The notes: a model not told the origin generated them from the letters alone. Counted from the first letter of the stretch, positions 1 through 8,607 are shown. The stretch: 32,667 bases of DNA from Kitasatospora phosalacinea (GCF_000716545.1 NZ_JNWZ01000079.1:1-32667); one strand, 5' to 3'. A program made the numbers and translations.

Positions 1-204
1 GCGGAAGAGCGCGCCGAAGGCGTCGGTGGAGAGCCGGCCGAGGAAGCGGGTGGGGGTGCCGAGCCGGGCCAGCGCCACGGCGGTGTTGGCCGGTCCGCCA
101 CCCGGCAGGACGCGCAGGGCGAGCTCGCCGGGACGGGGCTGGAGGGCGTCGGCGAAGGCGTCGGCAACGCATTCGCCCAGGACGGCGATCGGGAGCGGGG
201 CCAT
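1..204 (-). CDS. PfkB-family sugar kinase (fructokinase-like), N-terminal 68 residues
   Basis: Only the N-terminal 68 residues are inside the window; the gene runs off the left edge. The reading begins MAPLPIAVLGECVADAF. It then shows the PfkB substrate-site glycine motif GGGPANTAVALARLG (about residues 36-50) and FLGRLSTDAFG. This is the usual start of ribokinase/PfkB-family fructokinases, which phosphorylate a free sugar with ATP in the cytoplasm. An AAAGG ribosome site lies about 8 nt before the ATG. It diverges from a LacI-type regulator and a fructan-degradation cluster, so fructose is the likely substrate; that is inferred from context. The C-terminal DTxGAGD ATP-site motif is outside the window, so activity cannot be judged. 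Confidence 0.85.
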   Translation of the reverse strand, partial: MAPLPIAVLGECVADAFADALQPRPGELALRVLPGGGPANTAVALARLGTPTRFLGRLSTDAFGALFR

Positions 205-382
205 CGTTGCGCCTTTCGGGGCTGGGGAGTTGGGGTGGGACCGGACGCGCCCGGGTCCGGGCCGCCGACCGCGCGGGCTTTCGTGCCGGTCGGCGCGGGT
301 GATTGCGGCCGCGTTACCCAGTCGTTACGCGGACGGGGCTTGTGGCCCGGGTTGCGCAGACTTCATCATCTCTCCCAAGCCG

Positions 383-414
383 ATGTCAACGATGACATAA
401 GTCAACGATGACAT
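383..414. promoter_or_regulatory. Tandem operator-like palindromes upstream of the kinase
   Basis: A 14-bp word, GTCAACGATGACAT, occurs at 385-398 and again at 401-414, a 16-bp period. With its flank the first copy reads ATGTCAACGATGACAT, a near-perfect inverted repeat centred on CG; the second copy has one further mismatch. A central CG in a 14-16 bp palindrome is typical of LacI-family operators. Read on the minus strand, both copies contain TTGAC, so a bound repressor could cover a -35 element of the kinase promoter. The repressor identity is inferred. Confidence 0.6.
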
Positions 415-820
415 TCCCGTGACGCCGATCCCCACTCTGTCCCTCCTCTCCGCCGCCCCTGGGCAAGCAGCGATCGTGCTCATCTGCCACCCGTGGCCCC
501 AAGGAGCTCGCCATGTCTGTGTCCCGACACCTGCCCTGCGCTGCTCGGCGAGTGAGTGGGATCGGCGCGGGGGTCGGGCGGGGAGAGCCGGCCGCTGCCG
601 GGCCGCACGGTCCGGCGCCCGGTGGGATCGTCGCCGGACGCGCCCGCCTTGCCGCTCGCATCCGGCGTGGACCGTTGCGCGTCACGGATGCTCGCGCCGT
701 ACCGTCGCCGGGCTGACCTGGGGCTTCCCGCCGAGTCCGGCCGAACATCACATCCGGGTCACACTGCGTTTCATGCCTTGACGGTCATATCTGGCCGACC
801 GCATACTCGTTAACAGCAAG

Positions 821-832
821 TTAATCGATTAA
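821..832. promoter_or_regulatory. Palindromic operator candidate upstream of lacI
   Basis: TTAATCGATTAA is a perfect 12-bp palindrome centred on CG, ending 34 bp before the chosen lacI start. It is strikingly AT-rich for this genome. It has the LacI-family layout and resembles the core of Cra/FruR-type sites. Autoregulation by the adjacent LacI protein is the simplest reading. It differs from the kinase-side repeats, so one protein may not bind both. Confidence 0.55.
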
Positions 833-866
833 ACACGTCGGTTAAATGGCCGGAAAGGGATCTTCG

Positions 867-1907
867 ATGGCACGGGTGCGCATGGCGGACGTCGCTCTGG
901 CGGCGGGGGTGTCGACTGCCACCGTTTCCATGGTGCTGAGCGATGACCCGGGCACGCGCACGCGCATATCGTCGGAGACGCAGGCGCGGGTGCGCGAGGC
1001 CGCCGAGCGCATCGGCTACGCTCCCAACTCCGTTGCGCGCAGCCTGCGGACGCAGCGCAGTCGCACGGTCGGGCTCATCTCCGACACCATCGTGACCACG
1101 CCGTTCGCGGGGCGAATGCTGGCAGGGGTGAACGACCTTGCTCGTGAGCACGGCTACTTGGTCGTCCTGGTGGACACCGATGACGACGTCGAGCGCGAAC
1201 GGCAGGCGATCTCGGCCCTCGTGGGCCAGCAGGTGGAGGCGATGATCTACGCCCGGATGTGGCACCGGACGGTGGCCGCACCGGCCGGGTTGCCCGGCTC
1301 CACGGTCTTTCTCGACTGCCGCCCCGTAGGCGACAGTCGACCCGCGACGGTCCCGGACGAACAGGCTGGCGGTGCGGCCGCGACGCAGGAGCTGATCGCG
1401 GCCGGCCACCGGCGGATCGCCTACGTCGATGCGCTCCAGGACGCCGACCTCGTCGCCTCCGGCCTGCGTCACCAGGGCTACCTCTCGGCGCTCGCCCGGG
1501 CGGGCATCGCCGCCGACCCGTTGCTGCACGTACGGGGCAGCAGTGACGCGAGCGGCGGCCGGGCCGCGACCGAGGAGTTGCTCGCCCTGCCGGTCGAGCG
1601 CCGACCCACCGCGATTTTCTGCTTCAACGACCGTATGGCGATGGGTGCTTACTCCGCCGCACGGCGCGCGGGGCTGGACATCCCGACGGACCTGTCGGTG
1701 GTGGGCTACGACGATCAGCAACTGGTCGCCGCCGAACTGGACCCTCCGCTCACCACAGTGGCGCTGCCGCACTACGAGATGGGGAGGTGGGCGATGGAGG
1801 TGGCCCTGGGCCTACGCGAGGCCGAGCCCGGCGTCGCGTTCCTCATGCCGTGCCCGATCATTCGTCGGGACTCCGTGGGCCCGCCGTCGGAGCCAGCTTT
1901 CACCTGA
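867..1907 (+). CDS. LacI-family transcriptional regulator
   Basis: The 346-residue protein has the usual LacI length and layout. The N-terminal helix-turn-helix lies at about residues 6-25 (MADVALAAGVSTATVSMVL). A hinge helix follows, with YAPNSVARSLRT, then a periplasmic-binding-protein-like sensor domain with FCFNDRMAMGAY and DLSVVGYDDQQL. I chose the ATG at 867 over the in-frame ATG at 846 because GGAAAGGGA lies 7 nt upstream of it; the earlier ATG has no ribosome site and would add seven non-family residues. It precedes a sugar ABC importer and fructan hydrolases, so it is probably the local repressor, released by fructose, sucrose or a phosphorylated derivative. The ligand is not readable from sequence. 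Confidence 0.92.
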   Translation: MARVRMADVALAAGVSTATVSMVLSDDPGTRTRISSETQARVREAAERIGYAPNSVARSLRTQRSRTVGLISDTIVTTPFAGRMLAGVNDLAREHGYLVVLVDTDDDVERERQAISALVGQQVEAMIYARMWHRTVAAPAGLPGSTVFLDCRPVGDSRPATVPDEQAGGAAATQELIAAGHRRIAYVDALQDADLVASGLRHQGYLSALARAGIAADPLLHVRGSSDASGGRAATEELLALPVERRPTAIFCFNDRMAMGAYSAARRAGLDIPTDLSVVGYDDQQLVAAELDPPLTTVALPHYEMGRWAMEVALGLREAEPGVAFLMPCPIIRRDSVGPPSEPAFT

Positions 1908-2002
1908 GACCGACGGCGGACTCACCTCTACCGGTTGGCAGTTGCAGCTGCCACCAGCACCGGGGCCGACGTAGGGCGTCGACCCTAGAAAGGGACATAA
2001 TC
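1908..2002. promoter_or_regulatory. Leader of the ABC importer genes with two inverted repeats
   Basis: TGGCAGTTGCAGCTGCCA (1936-1953) is an 18-bp inverted repeat with 16 matching positions and no loop, so it looks more like an operator than a terminator. Its centre is GC, not the CG seen upstream of the kinase and lacI. A second repeat, TAGGG...CCCTA (1972-1987), ends at the first base of the AGAAAGGGA ribosome site (1987-1995). No convincing -35/-10 pair is visible, so separate transcription from lacI is unproven. Confidence 0.4.
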
Positions 2003-3295
2003 GTGCGTCAATCCCTCGCGATTGTAGCAGCAGTAGGCGTTCTCGCCTCGGTCTCGCTGACCGGTTGCGCCAAGGCCAGCCATGACGGGTCCGCGTCGGG
2101 TGGCGGCCCGGTCCAGATCACCATGTGGACCCACTCGGCCGGCAACCCCGGCGAGCTGGCGGTCTACAAGAAGATCATCGCCGACTTCAACGCCTCGCAG
2201 AACAAGTACCAGGTCGTCCAGCAGAACTTCCCGCAGGGCTCCTACAACGACGCGATCACCTCGGCCGCCGCCGCGCACAAGCTGCCCTGTCTGATGGACA
2301 TGGACGGCCCGATCATGCCGAACTGGGCCTGGGCCGGCTACCTGCAGCCGCTGAACCTGCCCTCCTCGCTCACCGACAGCCTGGCGCCGACCACCGTGGG
2401 CCGGTACAAGGACAAGATCTACTCCGCCGGGTACTGGGACGCCGCGATGGCGATCTTCGCCCGCAAGTCCGTGCTGACCCAGGCCGGGGTCCGCATCCCG
2501 ACGGTGGACCAGCCCTGGACCCTGGACGAGTTCAACGAGGCCAACGCCAAGCTCAAGGCGTCCGGCTACAACACCCCGCTCGACCTCGGCGCCGCCGACA
2601 AGGGCGAGTGGTGGTCCTACGCCTACTCCCCGATGCTGCAGAGCACCGGCGGTGACCTGATCGACCGCACCACGACGAAGTCCGCCGACGGCAAGCTCAA
2701 CGGCCCCGACGCGGTGAGCTTCTTCACCTGGTTCCAGCAGGTCTTCAAGAAGGGCTGGGCCAACAACAACGGCCCCGTCGGCAACCAGAACTTCATCGAC
2801 AACAAGGTGGCGCTCAGCTACACCGGTGTCTGGAACGCCCAGGACGCGCTGGACAAGGTCGGATCCGATCTGCTGATCCTGCCCCCGGTCGACTTCGGCC
2901 ACGGCGCGAAGATCGGCGGCGGCTCCTGGCAGTGGGGCATCTCGACCGCCTGCGGCAAGCAGCAGAGCGAGGGCGCCCGCGCCTACCTGGAGTACAGCTT
3001 CCAGGACAAGTACCTGACCGACTTCGCCGACAGCCAGGTCGTCATCCCCTCCACTGCCACCGCCGCTGCCGCTTCGAAGTACTTCGGCCCGAACGGCTCC
3101 CTCCACGAGTTCGCCGTCCTGTCGCAGAAGTTCGCACTGGCCCGCCCGGCCACCCCCGGCTACCCGGTGGTCTCGACGACCTTCGAGAAGGCGGCCAAGG
3201 ACATCATGAACGGCGCTGACGTGAAGTCGACGCTGGACACAGCCGTACGGGCGATCGACAGCGACATCTCGTCGAACAACAACTACGGCAGCTGA
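2003..3295 (+). CDS. CUT1 ABC transporter sugar-binding lipoprotein
   Basis: This 430-residue solute-binding protein captures sugar outside the membrane and delivers it to the two permeases encoded next. I place the start at GTG 2003, 7 nt after AGAAAGGGA. This gives a short signal peptide ending in the lipobox LTGC (Cys22 acylated), followed by a Ser/Gly-rich tether. The mature part matches family-1 (CUT1) binding proteins: an ITMWTHSAG strand, the pattern FNASQNKYQVVQ, many aromatics (WAWAGY, EWWSYAYSP) and SYTGVWNAQD. Length is normal. The neighbouring fructosidases suggest fructo-oligosaccharides, sucrose or levan fragments as ligand; that is inference from position. Confidence 0.93.
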   Translation: MRQSLAIVAAVGVLASVSLTGCAKASHDGSASGGGPVQITMWTHSAGNPGELAVYKKIIADFNASQNKYQVVQQNFPQGSYNDAITSAAAAHKLPCLMDMDGPIMPNWAWAGYLQPLNLPSSLTDSLAPTTVGRYKDKIYSAGYWDAAMAIFARKSVLTQAGVRIPTVDQPWTLDEFNEANAKLKASGYNTPLDLGAADKGEWWSYAYSPMLQSTGGDLIDRTTTKSADGKLNGPDAVSFFTWFQQVFKKGWANNNGPVGNQNFIDNKVALSYTGVWNAQDALDKVGSDLLILPPVDFGHGAKIGGGSWQWGISTACGKQQSEGARAYLEYSFQDKYLTDFADSQVVIPSTATAAAASKYFGPNGSLHEFAVLSQKFALARPATPGYPVVSTTFEKAAKDIMNGADVKSTLDTAVRAIDSDISSNNNYGS

Positions 3296-3322
3296 CGGGG
3301 CGGCCCCTCCAGGGCCCCCGAC

Positions 3323-3368
3323 CCGGCCGCCGACCGCGACCGCCGCGCGCGGACCGGGCGGCGGCCGG
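3323..3368 (+). terminator. Intercistronic hairpin after the binding-protein gene
   Basis: CCGGCCGCCG (3323-3332) pairs perfectly with CGGCGGCCGG (3359-3368) across a 26-nt GC-rich loop, with no T-tract. In sugar ABC operons such a structure often leaves more binding-protein mRNA than permease mRNA. Here it could act by partial termination or 3'-end protection. Confidence 0.4.
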
Positions 3369-3406
3369 CGGCCAGAGCGCCGATCGCTCCGGAAAGGCAT
3401 CCCCTC

Positions 3407-4399
3407 ATGACGGCGACCCATCGGCTGGACGGCACCTCCGCCGCTTCCGATCCCCACGACGTCCCCCCCGACAAAGACTCTCCCGCCACCACGCTGCGCA
3501 CCGGCCGCCGGGCCCCCGGACGGGCCCGCCGGGCCGAGGCGCGAGCCGGTATCGCCATGGCCGCTCCCGCGGTCCTGCTCCTGCTCGGCTTCCTGATCGT
3601 GCCGGTGCTGCTGGGCTTCGGGCTCGCCTTCACCAATGCGCGACTCATCTCACCGGAGCCCACCCGGTTCGTGGGCTGGGACAACTTCGTCCGGGCCTTC
3701 ACCATCGACCCGAGCTTCTTCCACTCGGCGATCAACACCTTCGTCTTCGCCGCCGTGGTGGTACCGGTCCAAGCCGGCTTCGGGCTCTTCCTGGCCGTCC
3801 TGGTCAACCAGAAGATCCGGGGCGTGACCGCATTCCGGGTGATCTTCTTCATCCCCGTCGTCACCTCGATCGTCGTGGTGTCGATCCTGTGGAAGTTCAT
3901 GTACCAGGGCAACGGACTGGTGAACTCGTTCATCAACTCGATCACCTTCGGTGCCTGGCAGGGCACGGCCTGGCTGAACAATCCGAGCACCGCGCTCGGC
4001 GCGATCATCGTCCTCTCGATCTGGCAGGCCGTCGGCTTCCACATGCTGATCTGGCTCTCCGGGCTGCAGACCATCCCCGGGGAGCTCTACGAGGCGGCGC
4101 GCATGGACGGCGCCGGGGCTTGGCAGCAGTTCAGGAACGTCACCTGGCCCTGCCTGCGGCCGACCAGAGTCTTCGTTCTGATCACCATCACGATCGCCGC
4201 CCTGGGCCTGTTCGTGCAGATCGACGTCATGACGCAGGGCGGCCCCGTCGACTCGACCACCACCCTGGTCTACCACGCAGTGCAGATGGGATACCGCCAG
4301 CAGCAGATCGGCTACGGAAGCGCGCTCTCGCTGATCTTCTTCGTCATCGTGCTGATCATCGCGCTGGTGCAGCGCTTCCTCACCCGCGACAAGGACTGA
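3407..4399 (+). CDS. CUT1 ABC sugar permease (MalF-like)
   Basis: This 330-residue inner-membrane permease subunit starts at ATG 3407 behind GGAAAGG. A hydrophilic Arg/Pro-rich N-terminus of about 45 residues precedes the first membrane helix (roughly residues 46-72), and about six helices can be read in all. The cytoplasmic EAA loop that contacts the ATPase is intact: YEAARMDGAG at residues 228-237. It lies 111 bp after the binding-protein stop and 3 bp before the second permease, so the two permeases should form a heterodimer. No ATPase is encoded nearby. In streptomycetes many CUT1 importers share the MsiK ATPase encoded elsewhere, which is the likely partner. Confidence 0.93.
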   Translation: MTATHRLDGTSAASDPHDVPPDKDSPATTLRTGRRAPGRARRAEARAGIAMAAPAVLLLLGFLIVPVLLGFGLAFTNARLISPEPTRFVGWDNFVRAFTIDPSFFHSAINTFVFAAVVVPVQAGFGLFLAVLVNQKIRGVTAFRVIFFIPVVTSIVVVSILWKFMYQGNGLVNSFINSITFGAWQGTAWLNNPSTALGAIIVLSIWQAVGFHMLIWLSGLQTIPGELYEAARMDGAGAWQQFRNVTWPCLRPTRVFVLITITIAALGLFVQIDVMTQGGPVDSTTTLVYHAVQMGYRQQQIGYGSALSLIFFVIVLIIALVQRFLTRDKD

Positions 4400-4402
4400 A
4401 CC

Positions 4403-5311
4403 ATGGCCCGATCCCACGACGTCCCGCACGCGGAACGGCAGTTGCGTCGCCGCCGCCGCGTCTGGTCCTACCTGGTACTGACCGGCCTGGCCGTCTTCTT
4501 CCTCTTCCCGCTGGTCTTCATGTTCGTCTCCAGCCTCAAGCCGGACGGGCAGATCCTCTCCGACACCCGGAGCTGGCGCGCTTTCCTGCCGGCCGGCCAC
4601 ATCAGCCTCGACAACTACAAGGGCGTCTTCGCCCGCGTTCCGGTCGGCCGCTTCCTGTTCAACTCGATCCTGGTCACCGTGCTCATCGTCGGCCTGGGCC
4701 TGGTCGTCAACTCGATGGCGGGCTTCGCGCTCTCCCGGCTGCGCTGGAAGGGCCGCTCACTGGTCCTGAGCCTGGTCATCGCCACGCTCATCGTCCCGTT
4801 CGAGACGATCGCCGTGCCGATGGTCTACTGGGTCGCGCACCTGCCCACCCTGCTCTTCCAGGACGGCAGCCTGGTCTACGACATCGGCTGGCTCGACAGC
4901 TACAAGGTGCAGATCATCCCGTTCGTGGCCAACGGCTTCTCCGTCTTCCTGTTCGCCCAGTACTTCTCGACCATCCCCACCTCACTGGACGAGGCCGCCA
5001 GAATCGACGGCGCCGGCTGGTTCACCATCTACCGCCGCATCATCGTCCCCCTGTCGGGCCCCGCCTTCGCGACGGTCGCGATCCTGACCTTCCTGCCGGC
5101 CTGGAACCAGTACCTGTGGCCGTCCATGGTGGTCCAGGACGAGAAGCTGCGCCCGGTCATGGTCGGCATGCAGTACTTCTTCCAGGACACCACCGCCTGG
5201 GGCGAGGTCATGGCGTACGCCTCGATGATCACCATCCCGGTGCTGGTGGTCTTCCTCGCCTTCCAGCGCGCCTTCGTCAGCAGCGTCGCCGCGAGCGGCG
5301 TCAAGGGCTGA
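4403..5311 (+). CDS. CUT1 ABC sugar permease (MalG-like)
   Basis: This 302-residue membrane protein is the second permease subunit. It starts three bases after the stop of the preceding permease (TGAaccATG), which implies translational coupling; only a weak AAGGA-like ribosome site is present. The first helix is at about residues 17-40. The EAA loop reads DEAARIDGAG at residues 196-205, followed by the usual IIVPLSGP. The C-terminus lacks a regulatory extension. Together with the preceding permease and binding protein it makes an importer complete except for the ATP-binding subunit. Confidence 0.93.
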   Translation: MARSHDVPHAERQLRRRRRVWSYLVLTGLAVFFLFPLVFMFVSSLKPDGQILSDTRSWRAFLPAGHISLDNYKGVFARVPVGRFLFNSILVTVLIVGLGLVVNSMAGFALSRLRWKGRSLVLSLVIATLIVPFETIAVPMVYWVAHLPTLLFQDGSLVYDIGWLDSYKVQIIPFVANGFSVFLFAQYFSTIPTSLDEAARIDGAGWFTIYRRIIVPLSGPAFATVAILTFLPAWNQYLWPSMVVQDEKLRPVMVGMQYFFQDTTAWGEVMAYASMITIPVLVVFLAFQRAFVSSVAASGVKG

Positions 5312-5395
5312 CCCGCCCCTGGGGCCGATCCGCCCGCCGCACCGCCCGCTCTTCCACTCCGCCCGTGCCCGCCGTCGCCCGGCCGCCCCTGCGCC

Positions 5396-5412
5396 GCGGC
5401 CGGCCCGGCCGC
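5396..5412 (+). other. Short perfect inverted repeat before the intracellular fructosidase gene
   Basis: GCGGCCGG and CCGGCCGC flank a single C. The element sits in the 132-bp gap after the second permease. With a 1-nt loop it cannot form a full hairpin, so an mRNA stabiliser or chance GC symmetry are both possible. Confidence 0.2.
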
Positions 5413-5443
5413 ACCGGCATGCCCCGAAAGGCCTCCTGCCGCC

Positions 5444-6451
5444 ATGTTCGCTCTGCCCGACTCCTGGGTCTGGGACTTCTGGTTCGCCGACGACGGGGAG
5501 CAGTACCACCTGTTCTTCCTCTACGCCTCCCGTGCCCTGCACGACCCCGAAGCACGGCACTACCGCGCCTCCATCGGCCACGCCGTCTCGACCGACCTCA
5601 CCCACTGGACCCGCGTCCAGGACGCCCTGGTCCGCGCGGACGCCCCGGCCTTCGACGACCTCGCCACCTGGACCGGCTCCGTGGTCCGCCACCCCGACGG
5701 CACCTGGTTCCTGTTCTACACCGGCTCCACCCGCGCGCCGGGCGGCAAGAACATCCAGCGCATCGGCTACGCCACCAGCCACGACCTCATGACCTGGCAC
5801 AAGTCCGACACCCCTCCGCTGGGCGCCGACCCGCGCTGGTACGAGACGCTGCAACAGCAGCAGTGGCACGACGAGGCGTTCCGCGACCCGTGGGTCTTCG
5901 CCGACCCGGCCGGCGACGGCTGGCACATGCTCATCACCGCCCGAGCCCCCCACGGCCCGGCCTTCGAGCGCGGAGTCGTGGGCCACGCCGTCTCCGCCGA
6001 CCTGCGTCACTGGGAGGTCCGCCCGCCCCTGTCGGCCCCGGTTGCCCGGGGCTTCGGGCAACTGGAGGTGACGCAGACCGAGATCGTCGACGGCCGGCCG
6101 GTGCTGCTCTTCTCCTGTCTCGCCGAGCACGCCTCCGACAGCCGCCGCGCCACCGGCACCCGCGGCGGCATCTGGGCCGCCCCGGCGCAGAGCCTGCTCG
6201 GCCCGTTCGACATCGACGCCGCCGAGCAGGTGACCGACGACCGCTTCTACAGCGGCAAGCTGATCCGCCGCCGCTCCGACGACCGCTGGATCCTGATGGC
6301 CTTCCACCACACCGGCCCCGACGACGGCTTCGTCGGCAGCATCAGCGACCCGATGCCGGTGGCCTGGGACGGCCGCCGACTGACCATCGACACCCCCACG
6401 CCGATCCCCGTCCTGCCCGCCGACTGCGCCCCGGCGCCCACCGGCGCCTGA
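5444..6451 (+). CDS. Intracellular five-bladed-propeller glycosidase, beta-fructosidase-like
   Basis: The 335-residue protein has no signal peptide and no C-terminal beta-sandwich, so it is shorter than ordinary GH32 enzymes. Three acidic motifs of the GH32/GH43/GH68 superfamily are visible: Asp11 in DSWVWDFW (nucleophile or base position), Asp148 in AFRDPWVF (the RDP transition-state stabiliser) and Glu208 in FGQLEVTQTE (acid/base position). Blade repeats such as STDLTHWTRV, SHDLMTWHKS and SADLRHWEV support the fold. Lying after an importer, it probably hydrolyses imported sucrose or fructo-oligosaccharides in the cytoplasm. A GH43- or GH68-type activity cannot be excluded. GAAAGG upstream is about 12 nt from the ATG, slightly far. 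Confidence 0.78.
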   Translation: MFALPDSWVWDFWFADDGEQYHLFFLYASRALHDPEARHYRASIGHAVSTDLTHWTRVQDALVRADAPAFDDLATWTGSVVRHPDGTWFLFYTGSTRAPGGKNIQRIGYATSHDLMTWHKSDTPPLGADPRWYETLQQQQWHDEAFRDPWVFADPAGDGWHMLITARAPHGPAFERGVVGHAVSADLRHWEVRPPLSAPVARGFGQLEVTQTEIVDGRPVLLFSCLAEHASDSRRATGTRGGIWAAPAQSLLGPFDIDAAEQVTDDRFYSGKLIRRRSDDRWILMAFHHTGPDDGFVGSISDPMPVAWDGRRLTIDTPTPIPVLPADCAPAPTGA

Positions 6452-6462
6452 CACCCGCACCA

Positions 6463-6495
6463 TCCGCCGGGGCCCTGGGACAGGGCCCCGGCGGA
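6463..6495 (+). terminator. Strong hairpin between the intracellular and secreted fructosidase genes
   Basis: TCCGCCGGGGCCCT (6463-6476) pairs perfectly with AGGGCCCCGGCGGA (6482-6495) across the 5-nt loop GGGAC. It starts 11 bp after the stop codon. There is no T-tract, as is common for actinomycete terminators. It may end or attenuate the importer transcript, so that the secreted enzymes are expressed separately or less. Confidence 0.65.
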
Positions 6496-6530
6496 CATCC
6501 CCCACCCATCAAGAAGGCCCGGAGGCCGAC

Positions 6531-8591
6531 GTGTTCTCCCGCTCTTCGCACCACCCCCACCACCCTCACCGTCTGCACGCTCCCACCCCGCAGGCGCGCA
6601 GGCCCAAGACCACCGGCAGAACCGCCCTGCGACTGGGGCTGGTCGTTCTGTTCGCGCTCGCCGCGACGGTCCTCTGCCCGACCGCCCCGCCGAAGGCCCG
6701 GGCCGCCGACACCTACCGGGACGTCTACCACTTCACCGTCCCCGACCACTGGAAGAACGACCCGCAGCGGCCCCTCTACGTCAACGGCGCCTTCCAGTAC
6801 TACTACCTCTACAACGCCGACTACAACCAGTCGGTCGGCACCGCCTGGCGCATGGCGACCACCACCGACAACGTGGTCTTCCACGACCAGGGCGTCGCCG
6901 CCCCCAAGAAGACCAACGCCAACTACGACCTGTGGTCCGGGTCCACCGTCGTCGACACGAACAACACGGCCGGCTTCGGCGCCGGTGCGATCGTCATGCT
7001 GGTGACCCAGATGGACCATCCGACCGCCGGCCAGATCGCCAACGGCTCCGGCCCACAGGCCCAATTCCTGTGGTTCTCCACGGACGGCGGCCGCAACTTC
7101 CGCCCCTACGGCGACACACCCGTCATCCCCAACGGCGGCCGCACCGACTTCCGCGACCCCAAAGTGCTCTGGGACGCCGGGCACCAGCGCTGGGTGCTAC
7201 TCGCCACCGAGGGCGACCGGATCGGCTTCTTCACCTCCCCCGACCTGAAGAACTGGACCTGGGTCTCCGACTCCGTCCACACCGGCCTCGGCTCCCTGGA
7301 ATGCCCCGACCTCTTCCAACTGCGCGCCGACGACGGCACCGTGCACTGGGTACTCGGCATGAGCGCCAACGGCTACCTGACCGGGGCCCCCAACACCTAC
7401 GCCTACTGGACCGGCACCTTCGACGGCACCACCTTCACCCCCGACGGCAGCGCACCGCAGTGGCTCGACCACGGGTTCGACTGGTACGGCGGTGCCACCT
7501 GGGAGGACCCCGCCGCCCCGCTCGACCACCGCTTCGCGCTGGCCTGGATGAACAACTGGGCCTACCCCCACACCACCCCCACCTGGACCAACGACGGCTT
7601 CAACGGCACCGACTCGATCACCCGCCAGATCAGCCTCAAGCACTACCCGGACGGCTACGCGCTGGCCTCACAGCCCGTCGCGGCCCTCGCCTCCCACGCC
7701 ACCCGGACCACCAGCCTCGGCACCGTCACCGTGAACGGCTCCACCCCGCTCAGCTACCACGGCACCGCCTACGAACTGGACGCCGACGTCAGCTGGACCT
7801 CGCTCGACAACGTCGGCGTGCAGCTGCGCGTCTCCGCGGACGGCACCCGCCACGCCGACGCCGGGATCTACCACGACTACAGCTACCTGAACCGGGCTCA
7901 GACGGGCAACCCGGACAGCACAGGGCAGCACGAGGAGAGCCACGCGCCCTGGGACCGCACCAAGACCTCCGCCCACCTGAAGATCCTCGTCGACCGCACC
8001 ACCATCGAGTACTTCCTCGACGACGGCCGCTACGTGCACTCGAGCGAGGTCTTCGCCGACCCGGCCGACGGCGGCATCAACCTCTTCGCCAGCGGCGGCA
8101 CCGCGACCTTCGCCAACCTGAAGATCACCGAATTCGCGAACGTCGCCCAGCGACCGGCCGAACTGCTCGCCGACTTCGAAGGCGCCTCCTACGGGGCCGG
8201 CTGGACCACCAACGGCAGTTTCGCCACCACGGCACCGACCGCCGAGACCCTGCCCGGCTCGGTCGGCCAGAAGGTCCTGGACACCTTCGCGGGCGGCGAC
8301 GCCAGCACCGGCGCCATCACCTCCCCCGGCTTCACCATCGACCGCAACTCCCTGCACTTCCTGATCGCCGGCGGCAACCATCCCCTCGGCCAGCCCGGCG
8401 CCACCAGCGTCAACCTGCTCGTCAACGGACAGCCCGTGCGCACCGCGACCGGAGACGACACCGGCGTGCTCAAACCGATCAGCTGGGACCTCTCCGCCCT
8501 GCAGGGACAGACCGCGCAGATCCAGATCCTCGACGACGCCACCGGGGGTTGGGGACACCTCATCGCCGACCAGTTCGTCCTCAGCGACTGA
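6531..8591 (+). CDS. Secreted GH32 fructan hydrolase with C-terminal FEG/GGWGH domain
   Basis: The 686-residue exoenzyme starts at GTG 6531 behind GGAGG. A long basic n-region, a hydrophobic stretch (LGLVVLFALAATVL) and an ARA-A site near residue 59 make an export signal. The GH32 catalytic triad is complete: Asp77 in HWKNDPQ (nucleophile), Asp209 in FRDPKVLWD and Glu257 in ECPDLF (acid/base). The GH32 C-terminal beta-sandwich occupies about 375-540. Residues about 543-686 form an accessory beta domain running from LLADFEGASYG to GGWGHLIADQFVLSD; the same domain occurs in the next enzyme. Substrate choice among levan, inulin and sucrose is not decided by these motifs; the accessory domain suggests a polymer. 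Confidence 0.92.
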   Translation: MFSRSSHHPHHPHRLHAPTPQARRPKTTGRTALRLGLVVLFALAATVLCPTAPPKARAADTYRDVYHFTVPDHWKNDPQRPLYVNGAFQYYYLYNADYNQSVGTAWRMATTTDNVVFHDQGVAAPKKTNANYDLWSGSTVVDTNNTAGFGAGAIVMLVTQMDHPTAGQIANGSGPQAQFLWFSTDGGRNFRPYGDTPVIPNGGRTDFRDPKVLWDAGHQRWVLLATEGDRIGFFTSPDLKNWTWVSDSVHTGLGSLECPDLFQLRADDGTVHWVLGMSANGYLTGAPNTYAYWTGTFDGTTFTPDGSAPQWLDHGFDWYGGATWEDPAAPLDHRFALAWMNNWAYPHTTPTWTNDGFNGTDSITRQISLKHYPDGYALASQPVAALASHATRTTSLGTVTVNGSTPLSYHGTAYELDADVSWTSLDNVGVQLRVSADGTRHADAGIYHDYSYLNRAQTGNPDSTGQHEESHAPWDRTKTSAHLKILVDRTTIEYFLDDGRYVHSSEVFADPADGGINLFASGGTATFANLKITEFANVAQRPAELLADFEGASYGAGWTTNGSFATTAPTAETLPGSVGQKVLDTFAGGDASTGAITSPGFTIDRNSLHFLIAGGNHPLGQPGATSVNLLVNGQPVRTATGDDTGVLKPISWDLSALQGQTAQIQILDDATGGWGHLIADQFVLSD

Positions 8592-8607
8592 CCGCCGGTC
8601 GATCCAC

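Larger units (their letters stand above)
205..866. other. Divergent intergenic region, kinase / lacI
   Basis: About 660 bp lie between the divergent kinase and regulator starts. Open frames on both strands here are Arg/Ala/Pro-rich, lack credible ribosome sites and resemble no family I know, so I call no gene. Two operator-like elements (383-414 and 821-832) are listed separately. The stretch around 500-720 is GC-rich and featureless to my eye. Confidence 0.6.

Noticed and set aside
1787..2002. Upstream start for the sugar-binding lipoprotein
   Set aside because: It would overlap lacI and bury the lipoprotein signal. GTG 2003 has a well-spaced ribosome site and gives a normal lipobox position.
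3889..7005. A 1038-codon plus-strand open frame
   Set aside because: It is out of frame with the permease, fructosidase and GH32 genes, consists of Arg/Pro/Gly-rich sequence and has no domain pattern. It is a high-GC shadow frame.
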